From positions 7,130,001 through 7,194,000 of the forward strand of contig CP141145.1 in NCBI GenBank assembly GCA_035235625.1: a DNA stretch of 64,000 nucleotides, in the 5' to 3' direction. This stretch comes from Saururus chinensis. Its lineage: Eukaryota > Streptophyta > Magnoliopsida > Piperales > Saururaceae. The position numbers were made by a program, and so were the translations under genes. The notes under the pieces were generated by a model. The model had not been told where the DNA came from. It worked only from the letters and a program-made list of their open reading frames with translations, and did not search any database. Of the stretch, positions 56,349 through 64,000 are shown one piece after another; the stretch's first letter is position 1; each line of letters begins with the position of its first letter.

Positions 56349-59300
56349 ATGGAGGAGAAGATCGGCAGCTTCAGCAAAACAATGGCATCCTTCTGTAACG
56401 AGCTCCACTCCAACTGTCACTTCCTTAACCTCGCTCTCTCTCGCCGCCCCAACCCCGTCGGTATTTCCCCACATTATTTTCTCCCCTCCCTTTCTTTCTT
56501 TGTTTCTTTTTCGTTGCCCAAACTTTCATGGCTTCCAATTTCCGGTTATCTTTCATCAAATTTCAGTTTTTTTCTGTGTTATCAACTATGTAACAAGAAA
56601 TGGCGATCTGGGTTTCCGCTATCTGTAACCTGGAGGGCCTCTTTCTTTGTTATCGCATTTATTTTGATTTCTATGTTCCGAAAGGGCGATGTGGGCTTTC
56701 CCCAGTTTGTCCTCAGGATCATTTTCTCTTTTGAAATTCACCTATTTGACTGTCCTTTTTAGCTGATGTTACTGCAGAGGTGGTAATGATGGCTTTCATT
56801 CATTTTTCTTACATTTTATTTTTTGGCTTCAAATTTATTGAAATCTCGTTAACAACAGATTCAGCGTCTGCGACCTTCGTGGAGGGCCTCAACCGACGGG
56901 TGAAGGCAGCCGGTGACGACCTCAACGTGCTGGAGTCAATGGCCCGTGGCACCGTCTCATTTGAGGAGCTCCTGGGCCACTGCAATGAGCTCTAAAAGAA
57001 GAATCAGAGTGATCTTGTCGACCTTGAAGCCCATGTTCAGGGATTCGGATATGAACCCGGTATTGGAATTTGAACTGACGAGGACGTGTTTTTAATTTAC
57101 ATCTTTTGATATCCCAAGACTAAATTGAATTTATTGGTTTTGCTATTAGTTTTAGGGGCAATTCATTTTTTGTTGTTGGTAATAATGGATGGACTACGTG
57201 AATGAAATAGACTGCTGATTTCGTGCTTATAATTGGGGTAAAAGATTCTGCGAAGGAATGACCCTTTTGGTGTTTACTGTTTAGGGCTTGATATGGAGGA
57301 TAAAGATGACCTTCTGGATGTGGTAGCTGCCGATTCATTGATACAAACTCCTCAGAACTTGATCCTTAAGGCACCATATCCTTGTGGCCAGGACACTTTT
57401 AAGAAGAACATTGAACAAGATGCACTGTATCCTTGAGGCACATGTTTTGGACTTTTTATATTCCTTAAAATATTTAAGATGAACTTCTAGAAATAGAGTT
57501 GGTTACAGAAGATTACAATTTGCAGGATTGTCTCTGTACAGAGTAAATAGGAAAAACTTGGTAGTTATGCAATATGTTATGAAGAAAGGTTAGTAAGGTT
57601 TGGTATGCCAAGTCTGAATTGAATTTTTTGGTTTTGCTATTAGTTTTAGGGGCAATTCATTTTTTGTTGTTGGTAATAATGGATGGATTACGTGAATGAA
57701 ATAGTCTCTGTACAGTTATGAACAGAGTTTCACTGGGGTAAGGTGCAAAAAGTAACTCTACTAATTTTAAATTGCTATTCGGTATTTGTGGAAAGCAGCT
57801 TATAAAAGTATGTGATCTGACCAACGCATGCATCTGTTAGTAAGGTTTCCTACTATATTCTGGGGTCCAAATCGCAGGTGGAAACCCTTTTTTCTTCTTG
57901 GGTTATGATAAATATTTTTGTGAACTATGTCCTAAGCTATGCTTTAAAACTTTAATGACATAGTATTGTTTGATTTTCAATTTCTTGACAAACGTAAAGA
58001 ATTGGCGATTCTCTGTCTTTACATAATCTTGGCCTTTCTGAAGTTTCGCTCTCCAGATTAGCTGCTGCAGGTTTGTGAAATTGTTTCTGTATTTATTTTA
58101 TGGCTGGATTTATTGGTAACGGATTCTCACAATGGTGAAAATTTTTAGAAACCAAAAACAAAAAAGGTTTTGGCCTCAGAAGGAGCTTCCTGACACAGTC
58201 AAGTAACCAAGGCAGATCAGTTCATTTCTTTAAATGAATTACTGCAACATTCTAACCTAGTAAATTGCCAGTTTTCACACTTGTTCATTCTAACCTAGTT
58301 AATTTTTTTTCCTATTGCCATCTCTTCTTTCTCATGTAAATGGCTTTTTGTATTATTTATCTCCTTTTTCTTTATTGGATTAGGGAGTCAACCCCAATCT
58401 TTCCGAGCAATAAAAAATTGTATCATACAGTTGATATCTGACAAGAATTAGCAATTATGATATTATCATTTTGATCTATTTTAATAATTAAAATTGATGC
58501 AAATTACGTAAAAACTTAGCTAGTTCTAAACATTTAAGTGGAGAGTAACATTCATCAGTATGAAGTTGGCAGCTGAAGTGAAGGCCTTTATGTACGTATC
58601 AAGAAGTCATTTCAAATCTTGACAATTCCCATTGTTTTGCATGTAACTGTTTTAAAAGAAATTTGTACATGTGGGTTCTAGCCTTCTAGAGTTGAGTTGC
58701 CTTATCTTTCATGGAAGTTGAAACCTCGAACTCTAATTTAGAATAAACAAGTTATTCTACAAATCTGTGCATGGGGAGCTCATACTTGTACTTTTGTGAC
58801 AATGAAACCGTTATCTTGATATTGGAGGATGAAGAAACCATGTACTATTACTTTGGCCATGTAACTGGGTGAGTATGCAAAAAGGTGGCTTCCTGAATGA
58901 AGATTTATGTAGATTTTCTCAGGTGCTTTATTTCTGCTTTCATTTTTTAAACCTTGGACCCTACTCTTCTATGTTTGCAGATAATCATGAAATTGCTAGC
59001 TGTCAGAATAGTTTTCAACACTCGGTTAGGTGATATTGGGACTTTCTTGTTATGCTAGTGATGTCATGCTTCCTTCAACTGGATACATTTACAACATAGG
59101 GAGTTCTTAGAGAGCATAATTTCTGTTTCATGCACAACTTGTTTACAGCTATGACCATCCAAAGCTATGGGAAGAGTCATTTCCAGATCAGCCTCGAGGA
59201 AAGGTCTTTCTAAAGGAAGGAACTAAGATACAATGTCTTGTTGGCTGCCCAGGTAAGTATTTGGACCAATATTTTATTTTACTTTGTCCAATTCATTGAT

Positions 59301-60726
59301 TATTTGCCAGTTTGTTGCATGCCATAGCTGTTAACCATATTATGACTATGCAACTGACAGATAACCATAGAGTTGTTGGATCTGCAGTCACGAATATAAT
59401 AGAGGTTTCAGAGGATTCTTATGAAAGTCTTCCTTCCCATATCAAAGGTTTAGCATCGTGGGAGGTATGCATTTCTCTAATAGGCTAATGGAATGGAGGG
59501 TCTTCTGCATTTGGCTGGAAAAAAGGGAATATTTTTCATTTTTTGGTAGCAGTTCCTGTAATATATGTAAATGAGTTATATCATTTCATATGCTTTGCAT
59601 ATTTGAAATTTGGTTGTGGTAGTGAGCTGCAGTCCACTATCCCAAAGTCACATACTTGATAATAAGCTTTTGGATGTATTGATGTATCACATTAATTTGG
59701 CTGTGTTAGGCACGGAACACATGGTTGGCTAGAACATATTTAGAGTTTTAAGATGTCCCCTCCCTAAATAGTGTTAGAGAGTCTTGTAGAGACATCACGG
59801 AACAGTGACTTGAACTTGGACTTTATTTTAAGCCTTCAGCTAGTTAAATAACATTTTATACCAGATCGGTGATGATGCTGGTTAGGACGATGTTGATGTT
59901 CAACTATCAGACATATTTTCTGTGTATTGTTAACCATTATTTACCTAGTGTTTTACTGAGAAACTTGTCATGTACAATGCCTCTATGCGCCTGCCTTGTG
60001 ATTTTCAGTGGCGGTTATTGAAGGGCCTTATAATCATTTAATTTGACACAGATTTGAAAAACTGCAATGCAGAATTTGCAGGAAGCTATAGAAAAAATAA
60101 ATTTGAAACTCGGTGAACAAGTGAAGCCAGAGGGGGGCTATTTACTCAATCAGAATGACATTACATCGATTGGATTGGGTTCGTCACTTTCCTACCCTGT
60201 TCTTTTTGCATGCGAATTTTACAAAGAGTCTTGGTCAGGTAATAATAAAAAGTAAAGTGGGATATAACTCATTTGCCATGGCTGATTTCCATGGTATTCC
60301 CAGGAGGGTCCATGAATCATGCCATGTCGGATCTAAATCAATGAAGGATGCTGCGGAGGAACCATACATTTTTCTACTTGCACTACCTTTTATCTTTAAC
60401 CAGTTGTATTTTCAGCCACTTTTTAATTCTTTCCTGGGCACCTGAACAACTTCCATCCTCGACTGTTCGGTTTTTGTTTCTCCCCAGGAAGCCTGTCTCT
60501 TGCAGTGCCAGTGACCAGAGCCTGATCCTGAGCTGGGTTTTCTTCCAGCGGAAACTATCTATGAATCTCGGGCATCTACATTAATAATGTGATGGTTTGC
60601 AATGATGCAGGGACCAAGGCAAAGGCATATCTGTTGCAGTTACTGCGACTCAATCAGCTGGTTGTGGAAACAGGTGGCCCTTCCATGGCTTATCGTGTTG
60701 TCGATGACTCTGCTCTGAGAATATAG
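56349..60726 (+). CDS. SKA3-like kinetochore protein, ten coding exons, in-frame stop at codon 83
   Basis: Coding exons 56349-56460, 56859-57059, 57285-57426, 58000-58070, 58149-58202, 58981-59029, 59149-59252, 59361-59464, 60073-60178, 60611-60726. Every intron is GT-AG, phases agree, total 1059 nt (352 residues). In animals SKA3 is part of the SKA complex that couples kinetochores to spindle microtubules. The N-terminus (FCNELHSNC..., DDLNVLESMARG, KKNQSDLVDLEAHVQGFGYE) follows the SKA3 coiled-coil pattern; LGLSEVSLSRLAAA in exon 4 is a further landmark. The C-terminus (LASWEDLQEAIEK-like, then TKAKAYLLQLLRLNQLVVET) looks like the plant-specific tail. Exon 2 has TAA at 56,993-56,995 where a tyrosine-type residue is expected. 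Exon 5 is the least certain and is symmetric (phase 1-1), so could be skipped. Confidence 0.7.
57119..57705. repeat. Direct repeat of about 90 bp flanking exon 3
   Basis: Copy 1 at 57,119-57,211 (intron 2) and copy 2 at about 57,612-57,704 (intron 3) share tggttttgctattagtttta, caattcattttttgttgttg and gtgaatgaaatag with very few differences. The pair brackets exon 3. Confidence 0.88.
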
Positions 60727-61299
60727 CCCCCAGAAATTCCTCACTCCTTCAAGAATATGTAATAAACTATTTATTCTATAAACATGTCAAACAGCACAAG
60801 TATTTTCTTACGTTTTCATGTTGTAATCATGAAATTGCTAAAAGGGACTGTTATACATGGAACCAGAACAGGCAGGCTATTAAGTTGAGCATTTTATGGT
60901 ATCAAACCTGTGAAGGGTTTTTTGTTTTAAAAAGAATAAACATTAGGAATCAAACATGTAATGTCCAAAGCTATTTTTTCCTTCACATGCAATAATGTTG
61001 AAAGAGCAACTTGAAATTGTCAAATGAATTCCTATTCTTCAGTTTTTTTTTTTTTGCAAGAATTCCTATTTCTTAGAGGTTTGCCATTTTTTGACAATTT
61101 TGCCCTTGTTTTATGTCTTCCTCTTTCTAATCTCTTGCAGTGTCTATTGTACAGCTTTTCAACACCTGTTTAGTGTGTTCTCTTGTCATTATGCATCATC
61201 TCTCACCTCTTGCCTCTTGTTCTTTTCCACCGTGGTCCCTTCTCTACGAAGGAAGAGACCTCCGCCTCCCTGACAGTAGCAATGGCGGTAGCATTGCAC
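60727..61299. other. 3' side of the SKA3-like gene
   Basis: Probable 3' UTR in the first 60-150 bp (aataaa-like words near 60,762). Nothing else recognised. Confidence 0.45.
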
Positions 61300-61648
61300 C
61301 CGTCTCTTGCCTCTTCTGTAATGGTCGAAATCTCCACAAACATCTTCCCTTCTCTGGCCTTGTCAACCCATCAAAGCTCCCTTCTCCATACAATGGAGCC
61401 AACAACAAGAAGCTTGTCATCCATGAGCATGATCACCCCAAGAACTTGCAACACTTCTACTCTCATGCCCAATGTGGGTGTCATGCCCAACATGATGGCC
61501 TGCACTATTATCATCATCAAGGCCTGCGCCAACACTAGTTGCGGCAAGGTCCTCACTTCTCAAGTCTTACTTTAGGATGATCTCCGGGGTGAAGTCCAAT
61601 GCTTACACCTACGCCATACTAACTAAGGGCCTATCCCAGGATGTGTAA
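61300..61648 (+). pseudogene. PPR (pentatricopeptide repeat) protein relic
   Basis: One frame reads LMPNVGVMPNMMACTIIIIK (from about 61,462), which fits a PPR helix pair (G-V-x-P-N-x-x-x-x-T-x-[IL]-I-x). After a frame change, 61,574-61,645 reads RMISGVKSNAYTYAILTKGL, a second PPR motif, then TAA at 61,646. PPR proteins bind organellar RNA. Only about two motifs remain, with frameshifts, so this is a fragment. The upstream Ser/Thr-rich frame (61,300-61,460) may be part of it. Confidence 0.5.
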
Positions 61649-62155
61649 AAACGTTTGACCAATGTGAAAAAATATATCTTGATATGTGGTAAAATATTTT
61701 GATAGTTAAACACATGTGTCACAATATTTAGATAAATGTTTGAAAGTGTTTAACACATATGCTAAAATGTTTTGTCATTCTAACATATCTATTTAACACA
61801 CAAATGCATGACACCATAAATCTCGAATAAATGACATACATATAATAATCTAGAATCTACAATCATTATTGTCTGTGAGAGTAATTTTATACACATTGAA
61901 AAGGCCATAACACTCAATAGGCTTCAATGGGTATGCAGAGACATCTCTTTGCGTAGCAGTGTAGCACTAGATATATGCTTCCTAAAGTGTAATACATGTA
62001 CTCATAAATGCCACTATAGTAACTCCGCTGCCAAGTCCAACTGGTACAACTTAAAATCATTTCTTTCTATTAGTTTTTTTTTTTGTTTACTAGTAGAAGA
62101 TAATAAGAACTATGTGCAAGACAAGAAGCATGTATGAATGCATTTTTCCCTTTAC
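61649..62155. other. Intergenic, nothing recognised
   Basis: AT-rich, with recurring aaaatgttt / aaacactt words also seen at 62,810-62,940. Confidence 0.45.
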
Positions 62156-62463
62156 AAAATTTTTTACAACATTATATTTGTCATTTTAGGATAATTAATG
62201 TTAATGAATGCACACACTTCTTTGTCAGAAGATGCTTTAAAGGCAAAGAACATCATCCTTATCGGCAATGTCATGCACAAGTGTCATACTGTTATGACTT
62301 TTCCTTCACCAAGTTGCATGAAAGAAAAGTCATAATAATATGATACTTGTACACAACTTTGCCAATATGGATGATGTTTTTTTAAATATTTTTTGACAAA
62401 GAAGTATGCACGATCATTGATATTATTGACCCTAAAATGACAACTAGACTATTGTGAAAATTT
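62156..62463. mobile_element. Large foldback MITE (about 300 bp hairpin)
   Basis: Left arm words tgtcattttagg, cacacacttctttgtcag, gaacatcatcctta, gtcatactgttatgactttt are mirrored in reverse complement on the right (aaaagtcataataatatgat, ggatgatgtt, tgacaaagaagtatgca, ccctaaaatgaca). Arms are about 140 bp, the loop about 20 bp (ccttcaccaagttgcatgaa). No coding potential beyond the arms. Confidence 0.82.
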
Positions 62464-64000
62464 AAATAAATTGATGATAAGTGTGAAAATTTTATAAATG
62501 GAATGCAGTCAAACATCCTTGTTCCCTATACTTCCTGGCCAACATAGAGGACCCTTGTTGTCTTGCACATATGGTTAAATGCTCTTATTGTCTTCCATTG
62601 ATAATCATCAATCTAAAGATACAAAATTATTGAAAAGGTTGTTCCCTGATACACATCAAACATAGAATTAATTTTTCTTTCTTTTATATGATTTGATTTT
62701 TCTCTAACCTAGAAAACAAATATATAGTGATCAATCTAAGTTAGTTTAACCATAATCTAAGTAAAAGTCTAGCTTATTTTAGTTATTAACCAAAAAAATT
62801 TAATCATTATATTAAAAAAATTCTACAATAGTGTCAAAATGTTTAAACACTATGTGAAATTGTTTTAACAACAATGTCAACATGATTTGAAAAAAAGTTC
62901 AAAACTTTAAAGCGCATATGTGTAAAATTTTATATATTGAGATGAATAATAGAACTTTTCTCCACAATAGGTACCTTCCCTAGACGATGGCCATTTCCCT
63001 AGATGCAATAGGCCATTTCCTGTCATTTCCCTTGGTTCAAAAGAGTTGTAGGAGCAGATGAAGCATACTGCCTAGAGTGTAGTAAAGGGGTGAGGGAGAA
63101 GACCCCCGCCTACTCCATGGGGCTTCATTTGGGCAAAATGAAATGGGCAAGGGGTAGATGCAAACTTTCCAAACCAGTCCTCGACCTTAATTTAAATTAA
63201 TGCACTAGAACTAAGTGGCTAGCCTCACATGACATAGGTGATGATGGAGATTGTTTCCAATCATGGCGATGAGTGAGGAGCGGTGTGCATAGTGCCACTG
63301 AGGATGAACTACCATGCACTATCTGCTTGGTGAAGCGTGTCCATTTAATTCCACATCAAACAAATGACATATGAGGTAGTGACGACAAATCTGTCATAAT
63401 AAGGTGCAAAGATGAGAACTAGCAATTCTTGCTAAAAAAGCTAAAAAATTGGAACACCTAACACAATGATAAGAAGTTTGGTAAATTACTTGTTTATAAT
63501 GGATGGGAGGCATCCTTGATTGTTTCCAATGGCTTGAGGAAAGTTCAACGATAAATTGGAGATGCATTGGAGCCTTGAAGCTAGTAATTTTCTTGGTCTT
63601 ATTTTGGAAGCTTTTTATTTTACGCCTTTATGCTACAACTTATATTTGTTTTCATTTATGTTTTTGCTTTGTGGTGTGGGGAGGGGGGGTGGGAAGTTGA
63701 AAATTTTAACTTGTAAAGAACTACCTCTTTTGAATGTGGTATGTATAAGAAAACCAACTCAATTCATTGTTGTATGCAAGCAACACTAGAAATAAGCAAT
63801 TGTATGGAGAGTCGGCTATGAAATTACAATGGTGGTAGTGAATATGGGTGATGGAGTTCCTTCATCAATGGGTGGAAGTAGTATTCACATTGAATTCCAA
63901 TTACAATAAAATTCCTTTGTCTCCCATGAGCCTTTTTTTTCTTTATTGTTTCACTTTTTCGCTACTTACTTTTGTTCGTGAAGGTAAAATATGCTTTGTG
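62464..64000. other. Intergenic, nothing firm
   Basis: A few short frames (63,503-63,789) have no recognisable domain. No repeat boundary was found. Confidence 0.45.

Overview
This is nuclear DNA of a flowering plant. The evidence is an intron-bearing plant-type gene with GT-AG introns, a U2 snRNA relic, and dense LTR retrotransposons, hAT, CACTA and foldback elements in an AT-rich background. The lineage cannot be fixed from the sequence; nothing bacterial, viral or organellar dominates. Most of the window is transposon graveyard. Only two loci look like host genes: a ten-exon gene at 56.3-60.7 kb that I read as a plant SKA3 (spindle/kinetochore-associated subunit 3) homologue, and a short secreted-peptide-like gene at 44.6-44.85 kb (minus).

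Layout. 1-3.6 kb: AT-rich, with a doubtful transposase tail. 3.6-5.74 kb: long LTR-like block with TATA box, minisatellites and a palindrome. 6.82-8.58 kb: solo LTR with perfect 5-bp target duplication (TSD), split by a hAT element. 8.997-14.85 kb: complete-length but dead Ty3/gypsy chromovirus (Galadriel-like) with both LTRs, PBS, gag, PR, RT-RNaseH, IN and chromodomain; its 5' LTR carries a second hAT element. 15.0-17.26 kb: a tRNA-like dispersed repeat broken by an insertion holding a third hAT-type element and by a 652-bp LTR-like element with 5-bp TSD; an uninterrupted relative lies at 30.6-30.84 kb. 18.07-18.26 kb: U2 snRNA-like sequence (minus) with altered key sites.

19.7-23.57 kb: Tekay/Del-like long LTR, PBS and gag-protease scraps (plus). 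23.57-25.62 kb: Reina-like gypsy RT/protease/gag (minus). Its probable gag start, PBS and 5' LTR reappear at 29.88-30.40 kb, so the 4.3 kb between looks like a nested insertion of long LTRs, one of which (26,292-28,054) is a solo LTR with TSD aagtg. 30.8-39.0 kb: mostly unassigned AT-rich DNA with a retrotransposon-type PBS and weak coding-like relics. 39.0-49.6 kb: two related CACTA-type elements, recognised by Ca-CTACAA ends, ttagcgacgc subterminal repeats and long GA/TC tracts, flanking the secreted-peptide gene. 49.6-54.95 kb: repeated LTR pieces, a Tat-like LTR/3' region and a hAT element with perfect 8-bp TSD.

56.35-60.73 kb: SKA3-like gene. All ten coding exons join in frame, but exon 2 holds an in-frame TAA at codon 83. 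After it lie a PPR-protein relic (61.3-61.65 kb) and a large foldback element (62.16-62.46 kb). No operon-like cooperation exists here; the genes are independent islands between nested transposons.
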